Below, in pieces: positions 39,650 through 49,380 of a stretch of 58,796 nt of DNA (positions are counted from its first letter, which is position 1; every line of letters begins with the position of its first letter). Source of the stretch: Anaerolineaceae bacterium (GTDB lineage: Bacteria > Chloroflexota > Anaerolineae > Aggregatilineales > Phototrophicaceae); contig REDR01000070.1 of the NCBI GenBank assembly GCA_007693385.1, positions 1 through 58,796 of the forward strand. The letters are read 5' to 3'. Both the position numbers and the translations under genes were made by a program. A model generated the notes under the pieces. It had not been told where the DNA came from. It worked only from the letters and a program-made list of their open reading frames with translations, and did not search any database.

Positions 39650-40969
39650 TTGGCTTCAAAATCGTCTGAAGTAAGTTTAGACACGCCGGAATTTGCCGTA
39701 CCGTCCGCGAATCGTGTGGCGGTGAATCGCTACGTCGCGGACATGATGCCGATTCCCGCCTCGCGCATGTTCGAGATCAAAGAAGCGCTGGCGAAGTACA
39801 AAGAGACGGCTGGCGCAGATGCGCCGATTTACGATGCCTCGCAGGGAGACGGCGGCGCTAGCTTGCCCGGCGTGCCCGCTCACATTCTGGAACGCGCCTA
39901 CCAGCTACAGGTCGAGCATGGCACCGGCTACGATAAACCGTATGGCACGGACGCCTTCCGCAAAATCGCCGCCGAGAACTACTGGCAACTGGATGCCGCC
40001 ACCGGCTGGGGGCCACAGAACATCATCTTCACGCAGGGCGGGCGTGATGGCCTGCAAAAAGCGTATGGCGCGATGATCGCGCTGGGCAACCAACAGATTG
40101 GCGATGCGCTGGTCGTCAGCCGCGTGCCGTGGGTCAGCTATAACTGGGGGCCGTATGATGTCGGCTTGAACGTGCTACGAGCGCCCGGACGCCCCGAAGA
40201 CCAATGGCGCTACACGCCGGAAGGCATCAAAGCGTGTGTGGACTACGCCGAACGCGAAGGGCGCAAAGTGGCCGGACTGGTCATCACATCGCCGGATAAC
40301 CCCACCGGACGCACCATCCCGCTATCCGAACAAATCGAACTGGCACGCACCGCGCTAGAGGCCGGTTATCCGTTCGTGCTGTTCGACTGGATTTACCATT
40401 GGGTGAGCGACGGCGGCCCCAACGACATCAACGAAGTGCTGAACGCCTTTTCCCCCGCCGAGCGTGATCGGCTGATCTTTCTGGATGGCATCACCAAGAG
40501 TCTCGGCGCGTCGAATATTCGTAGCGCGCATCTAGTGGCGGGCGCGGGCTTCGTCAAGTACATCAACAGCCGCGCTTCGCATGGCGTCATCCCCAGTTTT
40601 TACGCGCAAGCGGTGGCGATGGCCGCGTATGAAGAAGGCTTCGGCAAGGCCGCCGCGCCGATCATCTCCGCGTGTGGCGAAAGCCGCGTTGTGATGCGCG
40701 AAGTGCTGGGCGCGTCCGGCGTCGATTATGTGCTGGGAGATGGCTATTACGCTTTTATCGACATCAGCAAGTACATTCAGGCGGCGGGCATGAGCGACGG
40801 CGCGGCGGTTAGCGCATGGCTCGGCCAGACGTACGGCGTCACCGTTGTGCCCGGCGTGCATTTCTCGTCGGCGGGCGCGGACTGGGTGCGCTTCTCGTAT
40901 GCGCTCCCGCCGGAAAAGACGCGCCTCGCCGTTGACCGCTTCTTTGAAGGGCTGAACAGCTTGCTTTAA
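39650..40969 (+). CDS. Class I/II PLP-dependent aminotransferase
   Basis: About 439 residues from a TTG at 39650. GGGAGG at 39635-39640 lies 9 nt upstream, which favours this start over the open frame beginning at 39608. Fold-type I marks: GDGGASLPGVPAHILERAYQL, TQGGRDGLQKAYGAM, VSRVPWVSYNWGPYDVG, ITSPDNPTGRTIPLSEQ, FDWIYHWVSDGG and the PLP-lysine region FLDGITKSLGASNIRSAHLV. The C-terminal VTVVPGVHFSSAGADWVRFSYALP supplies the substrate-carboxylate Arg. It moves an amino group between an amino acid and a 2-oxoacid; the specific amino acid is not clear. Confidence 0.9.
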   Translation: MASKSSEVSLDTPEFAVPSANRVAVNRYVADMMPIPASRMFEIKEALAKYKETAGADAPIYDASQGDGGASLPGVPAHILERAYQLQVEHGTGYDKPYGTDAFRKIAAENYWQLDAATGWGPQNIIFTQGGRDGLQKAYGAMIALGNQQIGDALVVSRVPWVSYNWGPYDVGLNVLRAPGRPEDQWRYTPEGIKACVDYAEREGRKVAGLVITSPDNPTGRTIPLSEQIELARTALEAGYPFVLFDWIYHWVSDGGPNDINEVLNAFSPAERDRLIFLDGITKSLGASNIRSAHLVAGAGFVKYINSRASHGVIPSFYAQAVAMAAYEEGFGKAAAPIISACGESRVVMREVLGASGVDYVLGDGYYAFIDISKYIQAAGMSDGAAVSAWLGQTYGVTVVPGVHFSSAGADWVRFSYALPPEKTRLAVDRFFEGLNSLL

Positions 40970-41027
40970 GCGGCACTCTGCGTCAAGATGCAAGGCTGAA
41001 GGAGCGAACATCAGGAGGTTGATCGGC

Positions 41028-41378
41028 ATGAGTACGATATTCAAAAAGATCATTGATCGGGAGATTCCGGCGGACATCGTTTATGAGACGGACGATGTGC
41101 TGGCGTTCAAAGACATCGCGCCGCGTGCGCCGGTACACATTCTCATCATCCCCAAGAAGGAAATCGCCACCGTCAACGATGTGGCCGATGAGGACGCGCC
41201 CGTGATGGGGCAGTTGTTCGTGGCCGCGAAGCACATCGCGCAGGCGCAGGGCATCGCGGAAAGCGGCTATCGCCTGATTATGAACGTCGGCGATCACGGC
41301 GGGCAGGAGGTCTATCACGTGCATCTGCATCTGATCGGCGGGCATCCGGTGGGGCCGATGACCGTCAAGAAGAAATAA
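41028..41378 (+). CDS. HIT-family protein (HINT-type nucleotide phosphoramidase)
   Basis: 116 residues from the ATG at 41028, 9 nt after AGGAGG; a TTG at 41019 is inside that ribosome-site region and is unlikely. It starts STIFKKIIDREIPADIVYETDDVLAFKD, the HINT signature (split), followed by PRAPVHILIIPKKEI and the catalytic histidine triad VYHVHLHLIGG near residue 98. HINT proteins hydrolyse adenosine phosphoramidates in the cytosol. It follows the aminotransferase by 58 nt and may be cotranscribed. Confidence 0.94.
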   Translation: MSTIFKKIIDREIPADIVYETDDVLAFKDIAPRAPVHILIIPKKEIATVNDVADEDAPVMGQLFVAAKHIAQAQGIAESGYRLIMNVGDHGGQEVYHVHLHLIGGHPVGPMTVKKK

Positions 41379-41384
41379 CCAGTA

Positions 41385-41449
41385 GGGGGCGCAACACATC
41401 GCGCCCCCCATTGATGATCTGTGATGCGGGGCGTAACACGCTACGCCCC
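41385..41449. repeat. Intergenic double palindrome, copy 3 of the GGGGCGTA family
   Basis: Two hairpins in tandem between convergent genes: GGGGGCGC/GCGCCCCC at 41385-41408 (8-nt loop) and GGGGCGTA/TACGCCCC at 41428-41449 (6-nt loop). Both read G(5)-C-G-x-AACAC-loop, as if one unit had been duplicated. Likely a bidirectional terminator. Confidence 0.55.
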
Positions 41450-41456
41450 TACGGAT

Positions 41457-43046
41457 TTATTCGTCGTCAGATTCTTCTTCTTCTTCTTCTTCGGGTTCAT
41501 CCTCGTCCGCGCCGGATGCGATAGCGGCTTCCAGTGCTTCCACTGTGATTTCCGACAATTCTTCGCCGTTCACGAACAGAGTCGGCGTGCCGGTCACGTC
41601 GCGGTCATTGACGTTCTGCATGGAATCTTCGATGAAGGCGTTGGCCTCATCACTATCCAGACATTCGGTGAACGCTTCGACATCCAGCCCCAGATTATCC
41701 GCACCAGCGATCAAGCGCCCGCGCAGGAACGAATCGTCGTTGAATTGCGATTGCCAGCTATACAACATGCCGGAATAGCTGAAGAAGGCGTCCTGCTGAC
41801 CAGCGCAGAAAGCGGCCTTCGTCGCGGATTCCAGATGCTCGGCGCTGATACTGCCGGTAAAGTGCGCGAAGTAGACCAGCGCGACGCGGCCTTCGCGGAT
41901 GTGTTCAAGCAGAACGTCGGCGCTCTCCGCGTACCATTCGGCGCAAAGCGGACAGCTATAACTGCCGAATTCCTCCACGATCACCGGCGCGTCCGGATCG
42001 CCCAGCACGAAGCTGAGGCCGTCTTGCGTCTGCGCGATGTCGTCATAACGCTCACTGAGGCCGAGCGGCACCGGCGCACCGAGCGCGGTATCGTCTTCGG
42101 CCTCATCGCCGGTATCGTCGGGGGTGGTCGGTTGTAGTTCGGGCGGTAGCGTCTCATCAATTGCGGCGGGCGGGCGCGGTTGCTGACTACCCAGCGCGGA
42201 GATCACCTGTTGCCGCAGGTCGGGCAGGGTGGTGTTGACCTGCACGCCGTTGACGGTGGTGATCGGCGCACCGATGAACCCGCGATTGTTGGCTTCGTTG
42301 TTGGCGTTGTTGACGTGGCGATTAGCCGCGCCACTGCTCAAGCAACTGCGGAAATCACCGGTATTCAGTCCCAGATTGGCCGCGCCGCTTGCCATGCGAT
42401 TCTGCGTGAAGGCGGTATTGCCGAATGTGTTCTGCCAGCTAAAAAGCGTGTCGTGCATCTCGTAGAACATGCCCTGCTCACCGGCGCAATAAGCCGCCCG
42501 TGCCGCGCCTTCCGGGTTCTGGAAGCTACCGACGAAACGCGGGATGAACGTATAAGAGATGATGCCCTGCTCGGCGTATTCGATGATCTGATCCATCGCG
42601 GTCTCGTAGAAGTCCAGACAGGCCGGACAGGTGAAACTGGAATATTCCACGACGTTGACCGGCGCCGCCGGATTGCCCAGTACGAAGAATCCGGAGTCAT
42701 TGACCTGTTGCGGCAACGCGGCGTAACGCTCCATCACGCCATCAGGCAGGGGGGCGTCCGCCGGTTGGTTGACGAAGAAGATCACGGTGACGAACAGCAC
42801 CGCGATGACCGCGCCGATGATGCTCATATTGGTCAGGCGGCGTTTGCGCTGTTTACGCTTGAGTTCGGCGGCGCGTTGTTTGGCGCGTTCGCGTTCGCCG
42901 CCACCACTCTTGACCGCTTTCGCCTCCGCGTCGTCTGCATCCGGCGTGCCACCGGCGGCGCGTTCTTTGGCGCGTTTGGCCGCCTGTTTGCTGGTTGTGG
43001 TCTTGGGCGTCTGCTTGCTGGTTTGTTTCTTCTTCGATTTAGCCAT
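41457..43046 (-). CDS. Membrane-anchored protein with two tandem DsbA-like thioredoxin domains
   Basis: 529 residues. A long Lys/Arg/Ala-rich cytosolic leader (1-70) precedes one helix (73-93). Exterior domain 1 has the redox site FTCPACLDFYETA (C140, C143); domain 2 has GSYSCPLCAEWYA (C365, C368). Both continue with the cis-proline strand seen as GAPITTVNG and GTPTLFVNG. An acidic linker (residues about 300-325) joins them, and the protein ends in a Glu/Asp run. Each domain carries additional cysteines in YCAGEQGM and FCAGQQDA. DsbA-type proteins make disulfides in exported proteins; a reoxidising partner (VKOR/DsbB) was not seen. AAGGAG lies 9 nt before the ATG. Confidence 0.88.
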   Translation of the reverse strand: MAKSKKKQTSKQTPKTTTSKQAAKRAKERAAGGTPDADDAEAKAVKSGGGERERAKQRAAELKRKQRKRRLTNMSIIGAVIAVLFVTVIFFVNQPADAPLPDGVMERYAALPQQVNDSGFFVLGNPAAPVNVVEYSSFTCPACLDFYETAMDQIIEYAEQGIISYTFIPRFVGSFQNPEGAARAAYCAGEQGMFYEMHDTLFSWQNTFGNTAFTQNRMASGAANLGLNTGDFRSCLSSGAANRHVNNANNEANNRGFIGAPITTVNGVQVNTTLPDLRQQVISALGSQQPRPPAAIDETLPPELQPTTPDDTGDEAEDDTALGAPVPLGLSERYDDIAQTQDGLSFVLGDPDAPVIVEEFGSYSCPLCAEWYAESADVLLEHIREGRVALVYFAHFTGSISAEHLESATKAAFCAGQQDAFFSYSGMLYSWQSQFNDDSFLRGRLIAGADNLGLDVEAFTECLDSDEANAFIEDSMQNVNDRDVTGTPTLFVNGEELSEITVEALEAAIASGADEDEPEEEEEEESDDE

Positions 43047-43112
43047 CGAATGACTCTCCTTGCTCGGTTGTGTGAAAAATCCAAAAATCCGGCGACGTAA
43101 AAATCCGGTTCA

Positions 43113-44930
43113 TCAATCCCGCGATGATCGCATCTGAGCGCCCATCTGCCTCAGATAGGTCACGATGTCGGTGCGGTCAGTTGAAAATTGGTCGTGCATC
43201 ACCGGATATTTTATCAACTGTCCGGCGCCGGGTCGATTCAAAATTGACGCATCCAGCCGGAAACCCGCCGCCCGCATACCGGTCACCACGTCTCCGTTGA
43301 GCATCTCGGCCTCCGTGATGCGATCATGTGCGATCAAATCCGCCAGCAGAATCTTGATCTGACGCTCGTCCTCATCACGAATCGGGCGATAGCAAGCATG
43401 GCGCAAGCGTCCGTTCGGGTCAAAAGATAGCGTCAATCCCCCGAATAAGTCAACCTTCGCGTCGTTGAATTGCCGGAATTGCTCGCCGTCTAGCGTGATG
43501 CGCCGCGTCAAGAAGTACGTCAGGAAGGCGTAATCGTTGGCGTTGCGATAGGCCGCCATCGGCACGAACTCCGCGTCCGGATCGAGTTCTAGCGCCGGGA
43601 TGATGTCGCGCTCTAAAAACAGCGCGGACGCCATCGCCGAGTTGATCGTGTCCGGCAGTGATACGGCGGGCATCTGGCGCATTTGTGCGATGTATGCGCC
43701 GCAATCGTCGGCTGTGATGATGCGGCGCTCGTCCAGACGGCGGGCGATCACGTCATAGTAGCGCCCATTGTACAGGATTTCGTCGGCGGCCAGCAGACAC
43801 CGCCCGACATCGGTATAGTCGAATTCGCCTATCGCGCCGATCTCAATGCTAAAGACCAGCATCGCACCGGCGGCATCGCGGGCGCGGTAGATGGCGATAT
43901 GCGGCGGGCAGGTCTGCGTCTGATATTCGTATATGCCGGAGAAAATGTCATAGAATAGGCCGGTCAGCAGGCGTGAATAGTTGTGCGGCTGGCGGCCTAG
44001 CGTGAATTCCGGCTCGACGGGATCATATTCTAGCTCGTCGAACGGCATCAGCACGAAATCATTGAAGGCGTTACGCAGATAGATGTTGTGCGCCTGTAGC
44101 CGCAGGTCGTCGGCTTCTAACAGCGCTTGCGTCAGATGCTCCGCGACTTGCGTCACGAAGTTGTTGGTGCGCAGATCGCCGTCCGTCCAGTCCAGCAAGC
44201 GCCGCACCAGCGAATCATCGTGCAGGGCGACCAGCATCGAGGTGATGTCGGCGAAGCTCTCGTGATAGGCTGACGGCCCCAGTCCGAACGATTCGTTGTA
44301 CAGATCGCGCAGGCCATCGAGAACGGCGTGCGCCGCTTCATGCGCGATGATGTCGGCGCTATGCGCGGTGCTGATGCGGTCTCCGTTGGCCTCAAAAGCG
44401 TGGAAACCGAGCAGGCGATCCTGTTCGCTGTAGAACGCATTGGCCTGTCGTCCGGCGTGCGGGTTGACCGTCAGGCGTGGCGAGGGGAACGCCCACGGCA
44501 AGGCGCGACGGGCGTAACGCTCGTACATGCGTAGCGTGAACGTGGTGAAATAAAACACATTGACCTGATCGAAGCGCGGATCACCCGGCCAGAACATATA
44601 ATTGCCGTCTTCGTCGGGCACGGCCAGTTGACTGGGGCGGCCTTGCACGCGCACCCGCGAGTTAATCAGGCCGGGCGCGATGTCGTGCGCGTTCATCGTC
44701 CGCACTTCCGGCTCGCTGATGAACGGGTCTTGCGGATAGATCGTGACCAGTACGCTGTCGTTGGCCTCAATCGGCAATGGCTCGCGGTGCAGGGTGAATG
44801 TGCTGGTGGAGCGATGCGCCAGCACCGCCGGAATGTTGGCGCGGCTGTGTTCTTGCAGGCGGCGCAGGCGATTGTACGCGCTGGCGCTGTGTTCGGTGTG
44901 TTTGTGCGGCTTGTTGGCATCGTCGGGCAT
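43113..44930 (-). CDS. Gluzincin-like metallopeptidase (M4/M36-type motif), no signal peptide
   Basis: 605 residues. SADIIAHEAAHAVLDGL gives HExxH at H197-H201, and HESFADITSMLVAL supplies a glutamate at 224, the third zinc ligand of thermolysin-like enzymes; the next Asp228 fits the ESxxD pattern. That region is flanked by a loop FYSEQDRLLGFHAFEANGD, as in M4/M36 peptidases. The N-terminus is hydrophilic with no signal peptide or helix, so it is cytosolic or exported unusually. Residues 430-600 form a separate C-terminal region without a recognised fold. AGGAG lies upstream of the ATG. It is divergent from aconitase, with a palindrome between. Confidence 0.65.
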   Translation of the reverse strand: MPDDANKPHKHTEHSASAYNRLRRLQEHSRANIPAVLAHRSTSTFTLHREPLPIEANDSVLVTIYPQDPFISEPEVRTMNAHDIAPGLINSRVRVQGRPSQLAVPDEDGNYMFWPGDPRFDQVNVFYFTTFTLRMYERYARRALPWAFPSPRLTVNPHAGRQANAFYSEQDRLLGFHAFEANGDRISTAHSADIIAHEAAHAVLDGLRDLYNESFGLGPSAYHESFADITSMLVALHDDSLVRRLLDWTDGDLRTNNFVTQVAEHLTQALLEADDLRLQAHNIYLRNAFNDFVLMPFDELEYDPVEPEFTLGRQPHNYSRLLTGLFYDIFSGIYEYQTQTCPPHIAIYRARDAAGAMLVFSIEIGAIGEFDYTDVGRCLLAADEILYNGRYYDVIARRLDERRIITADDCGAYIAQMRQMPAVSLPDTINSAMASALFLERDIIPALELDPDAEFVPMAAYRNANDYAFLTYFLTRRITLDGEQFRQFNDAKVDLFGGLTLSFDPNGRLRHACYRPIRDEDERQIKILLADLIAHDRITEAEMLNGDVVTGMRAAGFRLDASILNRPGAGQLIKYPVMHDQFSTDRTDIVTYLRQMGAQMRSSRD

Positions 44931-44980
44931 GGGTTTCTCCTGTTGCGGTCTCGTCTCTATTGTAACCCGAATATAACCTG

Positions 44981-45006
44981 AAAGTGACCGGAAATGCCGT
45001 CACTTT
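44981..45006. promoter_or_regulatory. Palindromic operator candidate upstream of aconitase
   Basis: AAAGTGAC, 10-nt spacer, GTCACTTT: a perfect 8-bp inverted repeat in the divergent 236-nt spacer, centred about 65 nt upstream of the aconitase -10 box. Half-sites are 18 nt apart, about two helical turns. Confidence 0.5.
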
Positions 45007-45044
45007 GCGCGAAAATGGCGGGTTGTTCTTCCGCAGGCTGTCCG

Positions 45045-45073
45045 ATGACACCGGCTTAAACTTCCGGTACAAT
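45045..45073 (+). promoter_or_regulatory. Sigma-70-type promoter for aconitase
   Basis: ATGACA (45045-45050), 17-nt spacer, TACAAT (45068-45073). Predicted start near 45080, leader about 87 nt to the ATG at 45167. Confidence 0.6.
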
Positions 45074-45166
45074 GTGGTTAACTTTTCCGCAACCCGTAAT
45101 TAAATCTGCTCTTCGGATGTGCGGCGGATTTACCACGACGGACTATATCTAAGAAAAGGTGTGTAT

Positions 45167-47878
45167 ATGACTCAATATCTCGATAGCTTTGGCGCTCGTG
45201 GCACGTTTGACACGGGCAACGGCGAAGCCATTATTTACCGGCTCAGTAAGCTGTCCGAAGCGGGCATCGGCCATATTGACCGCCTGCCATTCAGCATCAA
45301 GATCATGCTGGAAAATGCGCTTCGCAATCTGGACGGCGAAACCGTCACCGAACAGGATGTACGCAACATCGCTCAATGGGATCACACCAGCGTGGCCGAC
45401 ATCGAGATTCCGTATGTACCGGCGCGGGTGATCTTGCAGGACTTCACCGGCGTACCGGCCATCGTTGATCTGGCCGCGTTGCGCGACGCGATGGCGCGAC
45501 TGGGCGGCGATCCGGCTAGAATCAATCCGGTGATCCCCGTCGATCTGGTCATCGACCATTCGGTGCAGGTGGATTCCTTCGCCGATCCGGACTCGCTACG
45601 CATCAATGCCGAATACGAATTCCACCGCAACCGCGAGCGCTACGAGTTCCTACACTGGGGACAGAAAGCGTTCGATAACTTCAAGGTCGTGCCCCCCGCG
45701 ACGGGTATTGTGCATCAGGTTAATCTGGAATATCTGGCGCGGGTGGTGCAACTGTACGACGATCCGCAAGGCGAAGGCAAAATCGCCCTGCCCGATACGC
45801 TGGTCGGCACGGATAGCCACACCACCATGATTAACGGTCTGGGCGTCGTCGGCTGGGGCGTGGGCGGCATCGAAGCGGAAGCGGCGATGCTGGCACAGCC
45901 GATCTATATGTTGATGCCGGAAGTCATCGGCTTCAAGCTGACCGGACGCCTGCCGGAAGGCGCGACGGCTACCGATCTTGTGCTGGTCGTCACCGAGATT
46001 TTGCGTGAGCATGGTGTCGTCGGCAAGTTCGTGGAATTCTACGGCACCGGCCTCAGCAGTATGTCCCTGCCGGATCGCGCTACAATCGCCAACATGGCGC
46101 CGGAATACGGCGCGACGATGGGCTTCTTTCCGGTAGATGAGGAGGCGCTGGAATATCTGCGCCGCACCGGACGCGACGAAGCATTGATCGAACTGGTGGA
46201 GCGTTACTGCAAAGAGCAGGGCATCTTCCGCACCGACGCCACGCCTGATCCGGCCTTCCACGAGACGCTAGAGCTTGACCTCAGCACGGTTGAGCCGAGC
46301 ATGGCCGGGCCGATGCGCCCGCAAGACCGCGTGTTATTGCGCGAAGCCAAGACCGCATTTGAAAAGGTACTCCGCGCCCCCACCGGGCCGCAGGGCTTCG
46401 AGTTGACCGACGACCACATCGCGAAGAAGGCCGTCGTGCGGAATAACGGCGATAGCTTTGAAATCTCGCACGGCGCGGTGACGATTGCCGCCATCACCTC
46501 CTGCACCAATACCAGCAATCCGTCGGTGATGATCGCGGCGGGTTTGGTGGCGAAGAAAGCGGTGGAGATGGGGCTGGATCGTAAGCCGTATGTCAAAACA
46601 TCGCTGGCGCCCGGCTCGAAGGTCGTCACCGAATATCTGAACGCGGCGGGCTTAACGCCGTATCTGGAGCAAATCGGCTTCCACACCGTCGGCTATGGCT
46701 GTACGACGTGCATCGGCAATAGCGGCCCGTTGCCGGAGGCGGTCAGCGCCGCCATCCATGAGGCCGATCTGGTGGCGGCGGGCGTGCTGAGTGGTAACCG
46801 CAACTTCGCCGGACGCATCAGTTCAGACGTGAAGGCCAATTATCTGGCATCGCCGCCGCTCGTGGTGGCCTATGCGCTGGCCGGCACGGTAGACATCGAC
46901 CTGATGAATGACGTGATCGGCACCGGCAAAGACGGCCAGCCGGTTTATCTGCGCGACATCTGGCCGACACAGCAAGAGATCATCGACGTGATCCAGTCGT
47001 CGCTGTCGCCGGATATGTTCAAAGAGCAATATGGCAACGTGTATGACGGCAACCAGACATGGAACGACATCCCCAGCACCGACTCCGCGCTGTATCCATG
47101 GAGCGACGCCAGCACGTACATTCAAGAGCCGCCGTTCTTCCTTGAGACCGGCATGGACGTTGACACCATCACGCCGATTCAAGATGCACGGGCGCTGGTC
47201 ATGGTCAGCGACTCCATCACCACCGACCACATCTCGCCAGCCGGTAGCATCAAGAGCGATAGTCCGGCGGGGCTGTATCTGTCGGAGCGCGGCGTAGCGC
47301 GGAAAGACTTCAATAGCTATGGCAGTCGGCGCGGTAATGACCGCGTGATGACACGCGGCACGTTCGCCAATGTGCGCCTGCGTAATCAACTGGTCGAGAC
47401 GGAAGGCGGCTACACGCGGTATCTACCCACCGGCGAGGAAATGTCGATCTACGACGCGGCCATGCGTTACCAGCAAGATGACACTTCGTTGATCGTGCTG
47501 GCCGGTAAAGACTACGGCATGGGTTCCAGCCGCGACTGGGCGGCGAAGGGCACATTCTTGCTCGGCGTGGAGGCGGTTATCGCGGAGAGCTTCGAGCGTA
47601 TTCACCGGAGCAATCTGGTCATGATGGGCATTCTGCCGCTAACCTTCCAGAGTGGGCAGGGCTGGCAGACACTCGGCTTGACCGGCCAAGAGACGTTTGA
47701 AATCCCGATTACCGACGACATCAAGCCCAAGCAGACCATCAAAGTGACCGCGACGGACGCCGACGGCCACACCAAGCAATTCGACGCGGTGGTGCGTCTG
47801 GATACCAAGATCGAGATTGAATACTACCGTAACGGCGGCATCTTGCAGACCGTGTTACGTAATTTCATCCGCCAGTAG
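45167..47878 (+). CDS. acnA: Aconitate hydratase (AcnA/IRP type)
   Basis: 903 residues from the ATG at 45167; the frame is open from 45119, but the family starts near [20 protein letters not shown] lies just upstream. Converts citrate to isocitrate through a 4Fe-4S cluster. The cluster cysteines are in [17 protein letters not shown] and [12 protein letters not shown], the Cys-x-x-Cys pair of the AcnA class. Also visible: [85 protein letters not shown] and [15 protein letters not shown] (swivel domain). It is the TCA-cycle enzyme closest to korAB in the window. A GC-rich hairpin follows the stop. Confidence 0.97.
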   Translation: MTQYLDSFGARGTFDTGNGEAIIYRLSKLSEAGIGHIDRLPFSIKIMLENALRNLDGETVTEQDVRNIAQWDHTSVADIEIPYVPARVILQDFTGVPAIVDLAALRDAMARLGGDPARINPVIPVDLVIDHSVQVDSFADPDSLRINAEYEFHRNRERYEFLHWGQKAFDNFKVVPPATGIVHQVNLEYLARVVQLYDDPQGEGKIALPDTLVGTDSHTTMINGLGVVGWGVGGIEAEAAMLAQPIYMLMPEVIGFKLTGRLPEGATATDLVLVVTEILREHGVVGKFVEFYGTGLSSMSLPDRATIANMAPEYGATMGFFPVDEEALEYLRRTGRDEALIELVERYCKEQGIFRTDATPDPAFHETLELDLSTVEPSMAGPMRPQDRVLLREAKTAFEKVLRAPTGPQGFELTDDHIAKKAVVRNNGDSFEISHGAVTIAAITSCTNTSNPSVMIAAGLVAKKAVEMGLDRKPYVKTSLAPGSKVVTEYLNAAGLTPYLEQIGFHTVGYGCTTCIGNSGPLPEAVSAAIHEADLVAAGVLSGNRNFAGRISSDVKANYLASPPLVVAYALAGTVDIDLMNDVIGTGKDGQPVYLRDIWPTQQEIIDVIQSSLSPDMFKEQYGNVYDGNQTWNDIPSTDSALYPWSDASTYIQEPPFFLETGMDVDTITPIQDARALVMVSDSITTDHISPAGSIKSDSPAGLYLSERGVARKDFNSYGSRRGNDRVMTRGTFANVRLRNQLVETEGGYTRYLPTGEEMSIYDAAMRYQQDDTSLIVLAGKDYGMGSSRDWAAKGTFLLGVEAVIAESFERIHRSNLVMMGILPLTFQSGQGWQTLGLTGQETFEIPITDDIKPKQTIKVTATDADGHTKQFDAVVRLDTKIEIEYYRNGGILQTVLRNFIRQ

Positions 47879-47886
47879 AGCGCGGC

Positions 47887-47953
47887 GGGCGGGGCGCGTC
47901 TGTGTGGCGTCCCGCCCATCTCCTGCATGATAACGCCGCGTGCTAGGCGGCGT
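47887..47953. terminator. Hairpins between acnA and the convergent MFS gene
   Basis: An 11-bp GC-rich stem (47887-47897 with 47907-47917, one G-U pair) follows acnA by 8 nt. A second 7-bp stem, ACGCCGC/GCGGCGT at 47933-47953, spans the MFS stop codon. Neither has a T-run. Confidence 0.5.
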
Positions 47954-48254
47954 CCGGCTCTGTCCTGCTAGGCGGCATTTTCACCAGCAAGCCGCCGATC
48001 AGCGCGATAGCCGCCAGCCCGATCCCGAGCATCGCCCCCGCGTCATATCCGCCCAGATAATCATACGATAGCCCGTAGATCACCGGGCCGAGCGCGGTGC
48101 CGGTGACGCCGGTCATGGCGACGAAGCCGCGAATCGCGCCTTGATTGCGCCGTCCGAATAGGTTCACCCAGACCGTACCATCGAACACCGCGCCCGATCC
48201 CATCATCACGCCATACGCCACCGTGTACACCCACAACAGCCACGCCTCGCGCAT
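47943..48254 (-). pseudogene. MFS transporter, C-terminal part, out of frame with the rest
   Basis: About 103 residues from MREAWLLWVYTVAYGVMMGSG to the end, containing the last helices of an MFS permease (GFVAMTGVTGTALGPVIYGLSYDYL and GIGLAAIALIGGLLV). Upstream in the same frame the sequence reads GLIASCILSIYMREAW, hydrophobic and continuous with the larger fragment once one extra C is added to the C6 run at 48285-48290. The frame break therefore separates two parts of one gene, about 432 residues in all (47943-49240). Confidence 0.72.
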
Positions 48255-48280
48255 GTAGATTGATAGGATGCACGACGCGA

Positions 48281-49240
48281 TCAGCCCCCCATGTGAATGG
48301 CGATCATGTAGTGCGGGCGGATGCGGTCAATCAACCAACCGGCGGCTAACGTGGCGACGGCGGTCATCACGGCGGCCTGCCCGTGTGTGTTGGCGGCCAC
48401 GCTCGCCTCATAGCCCAGTTCCCCGAAGATCGAGATTTGATGGAAGATCAACGCCGTGCCCCACGCCCCGGCCAGCATCCGCGCAAATATGAACACCCAC
48501 AGGATCGGCGTGCGGAGCGCCTCGCGCAGTTCCCAGTTCTCCTCGATGATGCTCGGGAAGTCTCCGCCGGAGTCGTCGCCGTCGCGATGTGGTGGTTCGC
48601 CATCCGGCAACAGGCCGAAATCCTCCGGACGATTCCGCAGGAAAATCCACAGCATTGGCGTCACGAAGAACGCCATCACCAACCCGACGAAAATCCACGC
48701 CGTCCGCCAGCCGTTGACCTCGATGAAGTTCTGCATCCACGGCAGATAAAAGCGCTGAAATAGCGCGAAGCCCACCAGCGACAAGCCCAGCACCCAGCCG
48801 CGCCGCTTATAGAACCATTGCGCGATGATCGTCGTGCTGGTCAGCCCTAGCGATCCCTGCCCTAACCCGCGAATGGCGATGAAGCTCAAGAAGATGGTGA
48901 ACGGCCCGATGATGAACGAACACGCGATCAGTACCACCGCGAATGTTCCAGCGATCAGCACGCTGGTCACGCGGTTGCCGCGCCGGTCAATCTGCCTGCC
49001 GACCCACGTCAGCCCCAGCGCCGCGATGAATGTCCCCAGCCCGTACAGGCTGGAAACGGTGGTGCGGTCTATGTTGAAATCCGCGATGTAATGGTCAATG
49101 AACAGGGACACCGAGAAACTTTGCCCCGGTGAGGTGGCGAATAATCCGATTGAGGCCACGAACCAGATCACCCACCCGTAAAATACCGGTGAGCGATCAA
49201 CGAGCCAACTCTGTTTGATGGGTTGTGTTTGTGTAGTCAT
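48281..49240 (-). pseudogene. MFS transporter, N-terminal part, frameshifted
   Basis: About 319 residues from the ATG at 49240 (MTTQTQPIKQSWLVDRSPVFYGWVIWF). It covers roughly the first ten helices, with the MFS loop motif GRQIDRRGNR after helix 2 and LITSTTI-type transport helices. The family resembles oxalate/monocarboxylate antiporters (YhjX/OxlT-like) by SPVFYGWVIWFVASIGLF. It stops early at HMGG because of the C6 tract. The break may be a real lesion or a base-calling error; a phase-variable tract is also conceivable. It converges with acnA. Confidence 0.72.
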
Positions 49241-49380
49241 GGGTAGCAGTTTCGCAGACCGTAGCCGGAAAATCAACCAGACCGTATAGCGCCATTCGCG
49301 CCACGCCTTGCCGCTTGTTGTAGCGCCCTCCCTGTGCCACAATCTAAACGTGATGATCGTCCGTGATGAAATGGCGTGTT

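Noticed and set aside
41421-43100. Two long plus-strand open frames (about 238 and 306 residues) opposite the double DsbA gene
   Set aside because: They are antisense to a gene with clear motifs, have low-complexity or reverse-translated compositions, no ribosome sites and no recognisable domains.
45650-46261. 203-residue minus-strand open frame inside aconitase
   Set aside because: Shadow of the aconitase coding sequence in a GC-rich genome; aconitase motifs are complete on the other strand.
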